This document shows, in pieces, positions 55,052-63,907 of a stretch of 64,000 bases of DNA (the stretch's first letter is position 1; each line of letters opens with the position of its first letter). Source of the DNA: Arthrobacter sp. NEB 688. GTDB taxonomy: Bacteria > Actinomycetota > Actinomycetes > Actinomycetales > Dermatophilaceae. The position numbers and the translations under genes were made by a program. The DNA lies in contig NZ_CP053707.1 of the NCBI RefSeq assembly GCF_013201035.1, positions 1 to 64,000 of the forward strand. Reading direction: 5' to 3'. The notes beneath the pieces were generated by a model. The model was not told the origin of the DNA. It searched no databases and was given only the letters and a program-made list of their open reading frames with translations.

Positions 55052-57289
55052 TCAGGCGCGGGCGGGCTCGGCGGCGAGGTCGCCGTCGTCCACGCTCTCG
55101 CGCTCGCGCGCGGGCCGGCCGAAGAGGTGGCCCTGCCCGAACCGGACGCCGAGCGATCGCAGGGTGTCCCACTGCTGGGCGGTCTCGACGCCCTCGGCGC
55201 ACACCGTCGAGCCCATGCTCTCGGCCCAGCCGACGAGCGTGCGCAGGTCGTGCTGGCGCTCGGGGTCCTCGAGGTCCTCGAGGAGGCCGCGGTCGAGCTT
55301 GACCACCTCGGGGCGCAGCCGCATGAAGCGCTCGGCGAGGGCGTAGCCGTGGCCCCAGTCGTCGACCGCGATGATCGCCCCCCGGGAGCGGTACACGGCG
55401 ACGACCTCGCGCACCCGGTCCCAGTCCTCGACGTCGGCCTGCTCGGTGATCTCGATGACGAGCCCCGTGAGGTCCGTGGGCAGGACCGCGCGGACCTCGT
55501 CGCTGACGAGCGCGCCGATGCTGACGTTGACCGACAGGTAGCCCTGCGGCGGACGGGCGCGCAGCGCGGCGGCGATCGCCGCCGCCTCGAGCAGCGACCC
55601 GTCCCCGATGCGGTGCGCCGCGGCGAAGACGGCCTCGGGCTCGCCCTCGGAGAAGCGGCTGAGCGCCTCGTGGCCGACGGGGTCCCCGGCGTGCAGGTCG
55701 ACGACCGGCTGCAGCGCGATGAACACCGGCGGCGTCGTGCCCCCGTGGCCCGGCCCGGCCACGCGCACGCAGCCACGCCCGGCGTGCTTGGCGTCGTAGA
55801 GGGCGCGGTCCGCGCGCTCGACCACGGCGGCGGGCTCGGCACCCGGTGACCAGCTCGCGACGCCCGCCGAGAAGCGCTGCCCCTCGGGGGTCGCGCCCAG
55901 CATCGCCTCGAGCCGACGGACGGCCTCGTCGGGGTCGGCGCCGGGCAGGAGCAGCCCGAACTCCTCCCCGCCGTAGCGGGCGAGCAGCTCGCCGGGCCGG
56001 AGCAGGGCGCTCCACGCGGCGACGGCCTCGCGCAGCAGCCGGTCGCCGGCCTGGTGGCCGTTCCGGTCGTTGTAGCGCTTGAAGTGGTCGAGGTCGACGA
56101 GGGCGACGGTGATCGGGCCGCCCGACTCCTCGGCCAGGTGGAACGCCCGCCCGAGCTCGTGGTCCCAGGTCCGACGGTTGGGGGCGCCAGTCAGCCCGTC
56201 GCTGCGCGCGAGGGCCGACAGCTGGACGGCCTGCTCCTCGACGACGCGCACGAGCACCGCGATGCGGGTGACGACGAGGAGCGAGAGGACGATCGAGCCG
56301 GCCCCGACGACGCCCCACGGGATGTCGAGGCCGAACAGCCCGACGACGAGCAGCGTCACCCCGGGCAGGGCGACGGCCGCCCCGAGCGCGGTGAGCCGTC
56401 GGCGCAGCGGCACCGCCGGGCCGGTGCGGGGCGCACCGCCGACAAGGGCGGCGCCCGAGGGCGAGCACGCGGCGGCCGCGGCCGCGAGGTACCCCAGCAT
56501 CCACAGGAGGTCGAGCCAGCGCGGCGTGTCCGCCGAGGGGTTCACGAGCGCCACCGCGTTCCACACGAGGTCGGCGGCCGTCGTCGAGACCAGGCTGAGG
56601 AGCAGCAGGCGGAAGGCGGTGTTGCGCGAGCCGACCGAGGCCCACAGCCGCACGAGGACGCCGACGAGGACGACGTCGCCGACGGGGTAGGAGGTGGCGA
56701 CGAGCCGTCCGAGCACCGAGGTCGTGGAGTCGCCGGCGATCGGGCCGACGAGGAAGGTCCCGACGACGGTGCCGAACCCGGCGGCGACGATGAGCGCCTC
56801 GAGGATCGGTGTCGGGTCCATCCCGCGCCGGCGCCCGCGGACCAGGCGCAGCAGGCCGGCGGTGAGGACGACGTACCCCGAGATGTACAGGACGTCGCTC
56901 GGGACGGGGTAGCCCGTGACGTGGACGAGGTCCTGCTCGACGGTGAACAGCACGTCGCCCGCGACCCACAGCGAGAAGCCGGAGAGGACGACGCGCCAGC
57001 CCCGGCGCCGGGCCGTCAGCCGGCGGGCGCCGGCGAAGGCGACGACCATGCAGAGGACGCCGATCACGTTGTTCGCCACGTCCTTCGGCGTGCCGGAGGG
57101 CACGGCGAAGTAGCCGGCGCACAGCGCCACCAGGACGACGAGCGCCGCGCGCAGGACGCCCGGCGTCGACCCGGTGGGGGCCGGCGCCGCGGCGAGGGCC
57201 GGCCCCTCCTCGGCCACGACGGACCCGCTCCCCCGGACCACCGCTGCTGCGTCGACGACGTCCCCCTGCCGCGCCGTCCGCGGGGTCAT
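55052..57289 (-). CDS. membrane GGDEF-EAL protein
   Basis: 745 aa. The N-terminal half has about nine membrane helices (residues 45-330). The GGDEF domain has RYGGEEFGLLL with the motif at 440-444 and DLDHFKRYNDRNGHQAGD. The EAL domain has GHEALSRF, LSVNVS, EITEQ, AVDDWGHGYA, VVKLDRG and AEGVET, so both catalytic centres look intact. It may synthesise or degrade c-di-GMP. The ATG overlaps the upstream GGDEF-EAL stop (ATGA), so the two are coupled. Confidence 0.92.
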   Translation of the reverse strand: MTPRTARQGDVVDAAAVVRGSGSVVAEEGPALAAAPAPTGSTPGVLRAALVVLVALCAGYFAVPSGTPKDVANNVIGVLCMVVAFAGARRLTARRRGWRVVLSGFSLWVAGDVLFTVEQDLVHVTGYPVPSDVLYISGYVVLTAGLLRLVRGRRRGMDPTPILEALIVAAGFGTVVGTFLVGPIAGDSTTSVLGRLVATSYPVGDVVLVGVLVRLWASVGSRNTAFRLLLLSLVSTTAADLVWNAVALVNPSADTPRWLDLLWMLGYLAAAAAACSPSGAALVGGAPRTGPAVPLRRRLTALGAAVALPGVTLLVVGLFGLDIPWGVVGAGSIVLSLLVVTRIAVLVRVVEEQAVQLSALARSDGLTGAPNRRTWDHELGRAFHLAEESGGPITVALVDLDHFKRYNDRNGHQAGDRLLREAVAAWSALLRPGELLARYGGEEFGLLLPGADPDEAVRRLEAMLGATPEGQRFSAGVASWSPGAEPAAVVERADRALYDAKHAGRGCVRVAGPGHGGTTPPVFIALQPVVDLHAGDPVGHEALSRFSEGEPEAVFAAAHRIGDGSLLEAAAIAAALRARPPQGYLSVNVSIGALVSDEVRAVLPTDLTGLVIEITEQADVEDWDRVREVVAVYRSRGAIIAVDDWGHGYALAERFMRLRPEVVKLDRGLLEDLEDPERQHDLRTLVGWAESMGSTVCAEGVETAQQWDTLRSLGVRFGQGHLFGRPARERESVDDGDLAAEPARA

Positions 57290-59469
57290 CCGACCCGTGC
57301 CTCGTCGACCAGGGGCTCGTCGGCCCGCGCCGCAGCGCCGGGGACGAGCTCCCGGGCCTGCGCGAGCGGGACCGGCCGCGACCAGAGGTAGCCCTGGCCC
57401 CGCCCGCACTCCTGCTCCTCGAGCCAGGCCGCCTGCTCGGAGGTCTCGACCCCCTCGGCGACGGTCGTCATGTGCAGCGACCGGCTCATCTCGAGGATGG
57501 CGAGGGTCACCGTGGCCGCGTGCCGGTCGGCGATGATGTCGTCGATGAAGCTCTTGTCGACCTTGAGGATGTCGACGGGCAGCTGGGAGAGGTAGGACAG
57601 CGAGCTGTACCCGGTGCCGAAGTCGTCGATGGCGATCGAGACCCCGAGGGCCCGCAGTCCCTGGAGCGACTCGGACGCGGCGGTGATGTCGTCGAGGAGC
57701 ACCGACTCGGTGATCTCGAGGACGAGGAGGGTCGGGTCGAGCGTCGTGCTCGCGAGGACCTCGGCGACCTCGGTGATGAACTCGGGCCGGGCCAGCTGCT
57801 GGGCCGACACGTTGACGGCCATCGTCACGCGGTGCGCGCCCTGGAGCTCGACGGCGGCGCGGCACGCCTCGTAGAGGACCCAGGACCCGAGGGCGACGAT
57901 CGCGCCGGAGGCCTCGGCCGCGGGGATGAACTCGTTGGGCGGGAGGAAGCCGCGCGACGGGTGCTGCCAGCGCACGAGCGCCTCGAAGCCGGTGACCTCG
58001 CGGGTGCGGAGGTTGACCGTCGGCTGGTAGTGCAGGACGAGGCCACCCTGCTCGATCGCGGTGACGAGCTCGGCCTGCAGCGTCATCCGGTCGAGGGTGA
58101 CGGCGTGCTGCGCGGCGTCGAAGACCCGCAGCGTGCCCTTGCCCTGCTCCTTGGCCCAGTACATCGCGACGTCGGCCTCGCGCAGGACGTCCTCGGCGGT
58201 CGAGGTGCGGGCGTCGGCGAGCGCGATGCCGAGGCTCGCCTTGACCGACCACGACCCGCCGTCGATGGCGACCGGCTGCGCGAGGGCCTCGAGGAGCCGC
58301 TGGCCCATCTGCTCGGCCGAGGCGCGGTCGGTGCCCTCCATGAGGACGGCGAACTCGTCGCCGCCGAGGCGGGCGGCGGTGTCGCCGGAGCGCAGGACGG
58401 CCCGCAGGCGGTCGGTGACGACGACGAGGAGCCGGTCGCCGACGGAGTGCCCGCGGGTGTCGTTGACCTGCTTGAAGTCGTCGAGGTCGAGGAACATCAC
58501 CGCGAGGGTGCCCTCGCGGCGGGCGATGGCGTGCTCGAGGCGGTCGGAGAACAGCGCGCGGTTGGCGAGGCCGGTCAGCGCGTCGTGGAAGGCCTGGTGG
58601 GAGAGCTGCTCGGCGAGCTCGTGCTGCTCGGTGACGTCGCGCAGGGTGAGGACCCAGGCCTCGACGGTCGACTCGCCGAGGAGGTTGGTCAGCGTCCCCT
58701 CGCCGACGATGGTGCGCCCGTCGGCGCGCTCGAGGCGCAGGCGGACCGGCTGGTCTCCGGTGCGGCCGTCGGTGAGGAGCGCGAGCAGGGCCGGTGCCTC
58801 GTCCCCGACGAGCTCCTTGACGTGGAGCCCGACGAGCTCGTCCGGGGTACGGCCGATGACGGCCGGCGCGGAGGGGCTGACGAACGAGATCGTGGAGTCG
58901 GCCTCGATGACGACGATGAGGTCGGCGCTGTTCTGGACGAGGGCGAGGAGGCGGCGCTCGCGCTGGTCGACGATGCGCTGCGCGGTCAGCTCGCGCTCCA
59001 GGGTGCGGTGCCGGTCGACGATGCGGCGGAACCAGGCGAACCAGCCGATGGAGACGCCGACGAGCAGGGTGGCGTGGATGGCGAAGGCGAGCCAGGCCCG
59101 GCCGGAGGACGCCTCGTCGAGCTCCTCCACGAGGGCGGCGTCGGCGGCCTCGAGCGCGGCGAGGGCCCGGGCGTCGCCGGGGCTGGTGGCGACGACGCGG
59201 GCGGCGGCGACGGCGGTCGCGCCCGCGGAGCCGGGCGAGAGGTCGAGACCCGACCGCTGCAAGCCGTCGACCTGGCGCTCGAGCGCGGCGGGCGTGCTCG
59301 CGCCGGAGGTGGCGACGGCGGAGAACGCGGAGGCAGCCTCCCGCTCGCGGTCGAGGGCGTCCCCGAGGTGCCACACACCGGTGAGGAAGGCCATCTCGAG
59401 CACGACGACGAGCAGCGTGCCCACGACGGTCGCCGTCGAGCGCAGCCTGGTCCGGCCGTCGCGGATCAT
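57286..59469 (-). CDS. membrane PAS-GGDEF-EAL protein
   Basis: 727 aa. Two membrane helices (about 9-30 and 170-190) bracket an extracytoplasmic helical sensor region of about 130 residues. Then follow a PAS domain (about 215-325, NSADLIVVIEADSTISFVSP), a GGDEF domain with RLGGDEFAVLM at 369-373 and an EAL domain with GFEALVRWQHP, NVSAQQL, EITESVL, IDDFGTGYSSL, VDKSFI and AEGVET. All catalytic residues are present. First gene of a two-gene operon; AGGAG 6 nt before the ATG. Confidence 0.93.
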   Translation of the reverse strand: MIRDGRTRLRSTATVVGTLLVVVLEMAFLTGVWHLGDALDREREAASAFSAVATSGASTPAALERQVDGLQRSGLDLSPGSAGATAVAAARVVATSPGDARALAALEAADAALVEELDEASSGRAWLAFAIHATLLVGVSIGWFAWFRRIVDRHRTLERELTAQRIVDQRERRLLALVQNSADLIVVIEADSTISFVSPSAPAVIGRTPDELVGLHVKELVGDEAPALLALLTDGRTGDQPVRLRLERADGRTIVGEGTLTNLLGESTVEAWVLTLRDVTEQHELAEQLSHQAFHDALTGLANRALFSDRLEHAIARREGTLAVMFLDLDDFKQVNDTRGHSVGDRLLVVVTDRLRAVLRSGDTAARLGGDEFAVLMEGTDRASAEQMGQRLLEALAQPVAIDGGSWSVKASLGIALADARTSTAEDVLREADVAMYWAKEQGKGTLRVFDAAQHAVTLDRMTLQAELVTAIEQGGLVLHYQPTVNLRTREVTGFEALVRWQHPSRGFLPPNEFIPAAEASGAIVALGSWVLYEACRAAVELQGAHRVTMAVNVSAQQLARPEFITEVAEVLASTTLDPTLLVLEITESVLLDDITAASESLQGLRALGVSIAIDDFGTGYSSLSYLSQLPVDILKVDKSFIDDIIADRHAATVTLAILEMSRSLHMTTVAEGVETSEQAAWLEEQECGRGQGYLWSRPVPLAQARELVPGAAARADEPLVDEARVG

Positions 59470-59771
59470 CACAGCTCCTGGTCTGGCGTCCGCGGCTCGG
59501 ACCCCACGGAAAACGCTAGGGACCCGCCGGCGTCGGGGGCGAACCGACGGGGCGCACACTGGCCGTTCGACCGAGGCGGTCTGCCCGACCGTCGGCCCGA
59601 CGTCGTCCGCACGCCGGCACTCCCCGCGCTTCCGGCGCTCCCGGCGCTCGCGCAGCCGGACCCCGCGGGTCGGCGAGGCGTTTGTGCGTCGCAGGGCGGG
59701 GTAGGTGACCGGTCGGCTGCCTTCACCACGTCGTCGGCCGCACGTTCGAGCCGGTCGTCAGGAGGTGGGTG
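59470..59771. other. divergent promoter region between c-di-GMP operon and glycosyltransferase operon
   Basis: 302 bp without a gene. On the minus strand a TAGCGT box (reverse of about 59513-59518) could be the -10 of the PAS-GGDEF-EAL gene. On the plus strand I find no clear promoter besides weak matches near 59700. Short direct CGGCGCTCC repeats (about 59630-59650) are present. Confidence 0.4.
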
Positions 59772-60896
59772 GTGGACGTCGTCGCTGCCGCCCCCCGGCG
59801 CCCGTCGGCTCCGCGCGGTCCGGCCGACCCCCTGCACGTCGTCCTCGTCGCCTCGTCGCGCTTCCCGCTCGCGGAGCCGTTCGCGGGGGGCCTGGAGTCC
59901 CTGACCTGGAATTTGTGCCGCGGGCTGCGGGAGCGCGGTGTCGAGGTGACCGTCTTCGCCGGTCCGGGGAGCGACCCCCGTCTGGCCGCCCGGGTGCTCC
60001 GGACGCAGCCGCTCGCGCTGAGCGACACCGCCCGGCAGGACGTCGCGATGCCGCCGGCGACGTGGCTGACCGAGCACCACGCCTACCTCCAGCTGATGCT
60101 CGAGCTCCAGCGTCGTGACGACGTCGACGTCGTGCACAACAACAGCCTCCACCACCTGCCGGTGGCGATGTCCGCGGCCGCGCGCGCCCCGATGGTGACG
60201 ACGCTGCACACGCCCCCGACCCCGTGGCTCGAGCCCGCCATCGCCATCGCCGACGACACCCGCTCGCGCTTCGTCGCCGTCAGCGACCACACGCGCGCCG
60301 CCTGGAGCCACGTGACCACGGCCGACGTCGTGCCCAACGGGGTCGACGTCCGGCGCTGGACGGCGGGCGGGGGCGGCGACGCCCTCGCCTGGGTCGGACG
60401 CCTGGTGCCCGAGAAGGCGCCGCACCTGGCCATCGACGCGGCCCGCGCGGCCGGTCGCCCGCTGCGGCTCGCGGGCCCCGTCGGCGACGCCGAGTACGTC
60501 GAGGCGATGGTCCGTCCGCGGCTGGGCGGCGGGATCGAGCTGCTCGGCCACCTCGGCACCGACGAGCTCGTCGAGCTCTTCGGCACGAGCGCCGCGACCC
60601 TCGTGACCCCGGTCTGGGACGAGCCGTACGGGCTCGTCGCCGCCGAGTCCCTCGCCTGCGGCACACCGGTCGTCGCGTTCGCGCGTGGGGGCCTGCCGGA
60701 GTTCGTCACCCGCGACGTCGGTCGACTCGTGCCCGGGGGCGACGTCCTCGCGGCCGCGCACATGGTCCAGGAAGCGGTCGCCCTCGACCGCGAGACCTGT
60801 CGCGCGCACGCCGTGCGGTCGTGCTCGGTCGACCGGATGGTCGACGACTACCTCGAGGTCTACGACGCGATGCTGCCCCTGCGCGGCGCCGCGTGA
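59772..60896 (+). CDS. glycosyltransferase family 4 protein
   Basis: 374-aa GT-B enzyme. N-terminal domain PLHVVLVASSRFPLAEPFAGGLESLTWNLCRGL, acceptor-side VVHNNSLHHLPV and donor-binding WDEPYGLVAAESLACGTPVVAFARGGLPEFV with the EX7E motif. NDP-sugar is the likely donor; acceptor unknown. Start: AGGAGG at 59760-59765 fits the GTG at 59772 (6-nt gap) better than the GTG at 59769. First gene of a three-gene operon with GTGA overlaps. Confidence 0.9.
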   Translation: MDVVAAAPRRPSAPRGPADPLHVVLVASSRFPLAEPFAGGLESLTWNLCRGLRERGVEVTVFAGPGSDPRLAARVLRTQPLALSDTARQDVAMPPATWLTEHHAYLQLMLELQRRDDVDVVHNNSLHHLPVAMSAAARAPMVTTLHTPPTPWLEPAIAIADDTRSRFVAVSDHTRAAWSHVTTADVVPNGVDVRRWTAGGGGDALAWVGRLVPEKAPHLAIDAARAAGRPLRLAGPVGDAEYVEAMVRPRLGGGIELLGHLGTDELVELFGTSAATLVTPVWDEPYGLVAAESLACGTPVVAFARGGLPEFVTRDVGRLVPGGDVLAAAHMVQEAVALDRETCRAHAVRSCSVDRMVDDYLEVYDAMLPLRGAA

Positions 60897-61918
60897 TCGG
60901 CTACTACGTCCACCACCACGGGCTGGGGCACCTCACGCGGATGCGCGCGGTCGCGGCGCACCTGCGCTCCCCCGTGGTCGGCCTGAGCACGCTCCCGGCG
61001 CCCGCGGGCCTCGAGGACCGCTGGGTGCGCCTGCCGGCGGACGACGACCCCGCGGGCGGCGACGACCTCGACGCCCGCGGCGTCCTGCACTGGGCCCCGG
61101 TGCACCACAGCGGCGTCCGCGAGCGGACGGCAGCGCTCACGGCGTGGGTGGCCCGGGCCCGTCCGCGCCTCGTCGTCACGGACGTCTCCGTCGAGGCGGC
61201 CCTGGCCGTCCGGCTCTGCGGGGTGCCGGTCGTCGTCGTCGCCCTGCCCGGCGAGCGCGTGGACCGCCCCCACCTGACCGCGTACGACCTCGCCGACGGC
61301 CTGCTCGCGCCGTGGCCGGAGGGAGCGCACGACGGCGGCTGGCCGACGCGGTGGAGCGACAAGGCGCACTTCGCCGGCGGGCTCTCACGCTTCGACGACC
61401 GCCCGCGGGCCGACCGGGCTCCCGAGGGCGGGCCCCGGCGTGCCCTCGTCGTGTGGGGCGGTGGTGGCACGGACGCCGGAGCGGGCGCCGTCGACGCCGC
61501 GCGCGCCGCGACGCCGGGGTGGGAGTGGACCGAGCGCAGCCCGGCCCGGCCCTCCCCCGACCTCTGGCGCGAGCTGTGCGCCGCGGACGTCGTCGTCACC
61601 CACGCGGGCCAGAACGCGGTGGCCGACGTCGCCGCCGCCCGCGCGGCGGCCGTGGTCGTGGCCCAGCAGCGCCCGTTCGGCGAGCAGGAGGCGACGGTGC
61701 GGGCGGTGCGCCGGCTGGACCTGGCCGAGGGTGCCCTCGGCTGGCCGTCGGCCGACGACTGGCCCGGCCTCCTCGAGCAAGCCACCCTCCGCGGGGGGCA
61801 GGGGTGGTCGCGCTGGAGCACAGGTCGGGGAGCCCGGGAGGCCGCGGCCTGGCTCGACTCCCTGGCCGGGCGCGGCGTCGACGCCCGCCCAGGCCGGGCT
61901 TCCGGGATGGCCTCGTGA
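60893..61918 (+). CDS. GT-B glycosyltransferase (MurG/GT28-like)
   Basis: 341 aa. Opens with a MurG-like phosphate loop, YYVHHHGLGHLTRMRAVAAHL, then VVTDVSVEAALAVRLCGVPVVVVALPGER. The C-terminal domain has VVWGGGGTDAGAG and the UDP-binding-type VVTHAGQNAVADVAAARAAAVVVAQQRPFGEQ. Such proteins transfer a sugar from a nucleotide donor; acceptor unknown. Translation starts at a GTGA overlap with the preceding glycosyltransferase. Confidence 0.82.
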   Translation: MIGYYVHHHGLGHLTRMRAVAAHLRSPVVGLSTLPAPAGLEDRWVRLPADDDPAGGDDLDARGVLHWAPVHHSGVRERTAALTAWVARARPRLVVTDVSVEAALAVRLCGVPVVVVALPGERVDRPHLTAYDLADGLLAPWPEGAHDGGWPTRWSDKAHFAGGLSRFDDRPRADRAPEGGPRRALVVWGGGGTDAGAGAVDAARAATPGWEWTERSPARPSPDLWRELCAADVVVTHAGQNAVADVAAARAAAVVVAQQRPFGEQEATVRAVRRLDLAEGALGWPSADDWPGLLEQATLRGGQGWSRWSTGRGAREAAAWLDSLAGRGVDARPGRASGMAS

Positions 61919-62742
61919 GCGCCTCCCTCGCGGTCGTCACGATCGTCCACGGTCGGCACGACCACCTGCGCGGCCAGCTGGCCGGCCTGCGCGGTCAGAC
62001 CCGCGCGCCCGACCTCCTCGTCGTCGTGGCCATGGACGACCCGGCCGTCCCGGAGGTCGTGCGGGCCGAGGTGCCGACGGGCTGGGAGGTCCGTCACGCG
62101 AGCACCGGGCGGCCGCAGGGGCGCCTGCCGCTGGCCGCCGCCCGCAACCTCGGGGTCGCCACCGCCGTCGCCGCCGGGGCCGAACACCTCGTGCTGCTCG
62201 ACGTCGACTGCGTCCCCGCCGACTCCCTCGTCGCCCGGTACGGCGAGCTGCTCGGGTCGCTGAACCCGGACGACGGGCCGACCATCCTCTGCGGCGACGT
62301 GGCGTACGAGGTGGACCCCGCCGAGGGACCACGGCCGCCGCGGTACCACCCCGCCCGACCGCGGCTCGACCCGCCGGAGGTGCGCGTCGTCGACGACGTC
62401 AACCTCTTCTGGTCACTCTCCTTCGCCGTGACGGCGAGCGACCTCGCCGCCCTCGGCGGCTTCGACGAGGGCTACGTCGGCTACGGCGCCGAGGACACCG
62501 ACGTCGGGCAGCGGCTGGCCCGCGCCGGTGGCCGGCTGCTCTTCGTCGGCGGGGCCGGGGCCGTGCACCAGTGGCACCCGAGCCCGAACCCGCCGGTGCA
62601 GCACGTCGACGACATCGTCGCCAACGCCAACCGGTTCGCCGAGGTGTGGGGGTGGTGGCCGATGACCGGGTGGCTCGAGCAGTTCGACGGGCTGGGGCTC
62701 GTGCGTCGACGGCCCGACGGTCGCTGGGTCACGACCCCCTGA
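61915..62742 (+). CDS. glycosyltransferase family 2 protein
   Basis: 275-aa GT-A enzyme. AVVTIVHGRHDHLRGQLAGL at the N-terminus, the metal-binding LVLLDVDCVPADSLV (DxD equivalent), and a C-terminal galactosyltransferase-like GGFDEGYVGYGAEDTDVGQRLARAG. No membrane helix, so it is cytosolic. GTGA overlap with the previous gene. With the two upstream enzymes it probably builds one glycan or glycosylated metabolite; no transporter or polymerase lies next to it. Confidence 0.88.
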   Translation: MSASLAVVTIVHGRHDHLRGQLAGLRGQTRAPDLLVVVAMDDPAVPEVVRAEVPTGWEVRHASTGRPQGRLPLAAARNLGVATAVAAGAEHLVLLDVDCVPADSLVARYGELLGSLNPDDGPTILCGDVAYEVDPAEGPRPPRYHPARPRLDPPEVRVVDDVNLFWSLSFAVTASDLAALGGFDEGYVGYGAEDTDVGQRLARAGGRLLFVGGAGAVHQWHPSPNPPVQHVDDIVANANRFAEVWGWWPMTGWLEQFDGLGLVRRRPDGRWVTTP

Positions 62743-62775
62743 CCGCGCCGGCGGACCGGCGTTCCCCCCGCGGGC

Positions 62776-63729
62776 TCACACGCGCTCGCGGGGCGGCGCC
62801 AGGGCCTCGCGGGCGTCGTCGGGGACGGCGACGGCGGGGCGGGTGCTGCGCTGCTCGTGCCAGGCGAGGGCGAGGACCGCCACGAGGACGACGACGAACC
62901 CGAGCCACTGCGAGCCCGTCGGCCGCGCGCCGAGGGCGGCCACCCCGACGACGACCGCCGAGACCGGGAAGGCGAGCTCGGCGAGCGTGGCCCGCGAGGC
63001 CGGGGTGTACCCGAGCGCCCGGTAGTACAGCACGAGCGCCAGCAGCCCCGGGACGAGCGCGAGCAGGAGGATGTCGACCGCCGCGTCGGTGCCCAGCGCC
63101 AGCGGGGTCGAGGTGACCATCGCGGTGACGGACAGGGTGAGCAGGCCGAGGGCGAAGCGCAGCGACGTGAGGTCGGCGAACCCGAGCTCGGCGCTGGCGG
63201 CGCGACCGAGCACCGTGCCGGCGGCCCAGAGCGCCGCGGCCCCGAGCGCGAGCAGCGCCGCCTGCGCGCTCGAGACGCCGACCGAGAGCGGGTCGGGGAA
63301 GGCCAGGAGCCACGCGCCGACGAGGGCGGGCAGCGCGAACCACAGGTAGGTCCGCCGCAGCCGCTCGCCGAGCAGGACGGCGGCCAGGGCGACGGCGATG
63401 AGGGGCTGCAGCTTCTGGAGCACCTGCGGGGTGATGGGGTCGCCGGTCGCGAAGGCGGCGGTGAACATCACGGTCGCGAGGGCCGAGGAGCCGGCGCCGA
63501 TGACGAGCACGCCCAGCTGCGTGCGCATCGAGGCGCGGGCCAGGCGACGCAGGGCGGGCAGCAGCCACCACGCGGTGAGGACCGTGAGGACGGCGTGCTC
63601 CCAGAAGACGATCGCGAGCGAGGGGTACTCGCGGGCGAGCGGCCCACGCCAGAGCGACGAGACGCCCCAGAGGGTCGCGGCCAGGGCGACGAGCCAGGTG
63701 CGGTCTCCTGCGGTGCGCGAGCGGGTCAC
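62776..63729 (-). CDS. EamA (DMT) family transporter
   Basis: 317 aa with ten predicted helices in two EamA repeats (WLVALAATLWGVSSLWRGPLAREYPSLAIVFWEH, then ALLALGAAALWAAGTVLGRAASAELG). PQVLQKLQPLIAVALAAVLLGERL is the conserved end of repeat one. Exports or imports small metabolites; substrate unknown. The GTG at 63729 has GAGGAGG 4 nt upstream. The basic, acidic-ended tail is cytosolic. Confidence 0.88.
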   Translation of the reverse strand: MTRSRTAGDRTWLVALAATLWGVSSLWRGPLAREYPSLAIVFWEHAVLTVLTAWWLLPALRRLARASMRTQLGVLVIGAGSSALATVMFTAAFATGDPITPQVLQKLQPLIAVALAAVLLGERLRRTYLWFALPALVGAWLLAFPDPLSVGVSSAQAALLALGAAALWAAGTVLGRAASAELGFADLTSLRFALGLLTLSVTAMVTSTPLALGTDAAVDILLLALVPGLLALVLYYRALGYTPASRATLAELAFPVSAVVVGVAALGARPTGSQWLGFVVVLVAVLALAWHEQRSTRPAVAVPDDAREALAPPRERV

Positions 63730-63776
63730 GCGTCCTCCTCGGGGGCGGGGCGGGGCGGGGTGCGACGGGCAGAGGT

Positions 63777-63822
63777 CCCGCACGGCCCCGGCGCGCTTTC
63801 CGGGGCGCCGGGGTCGTGCGGG
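63777..63822. terminator. terminator upstream of EamA gene
   Basis: 18-bp stem cccgcacggccccggcgc / gcgccggggtcgtgcggg with one G-U pair and a 10-nt loop; likely ends the transcript of the partial gene at 63908. Confidence 0.8.
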
Positions 63823-63907
63823 GTGGCCGGGACGGGTGGGGGGTGCACCGGTCTCCGGCCGGACGTGGACGGGCGGGCGCGTCCGCACCGACCGTCCACG
63901 GGACAGG

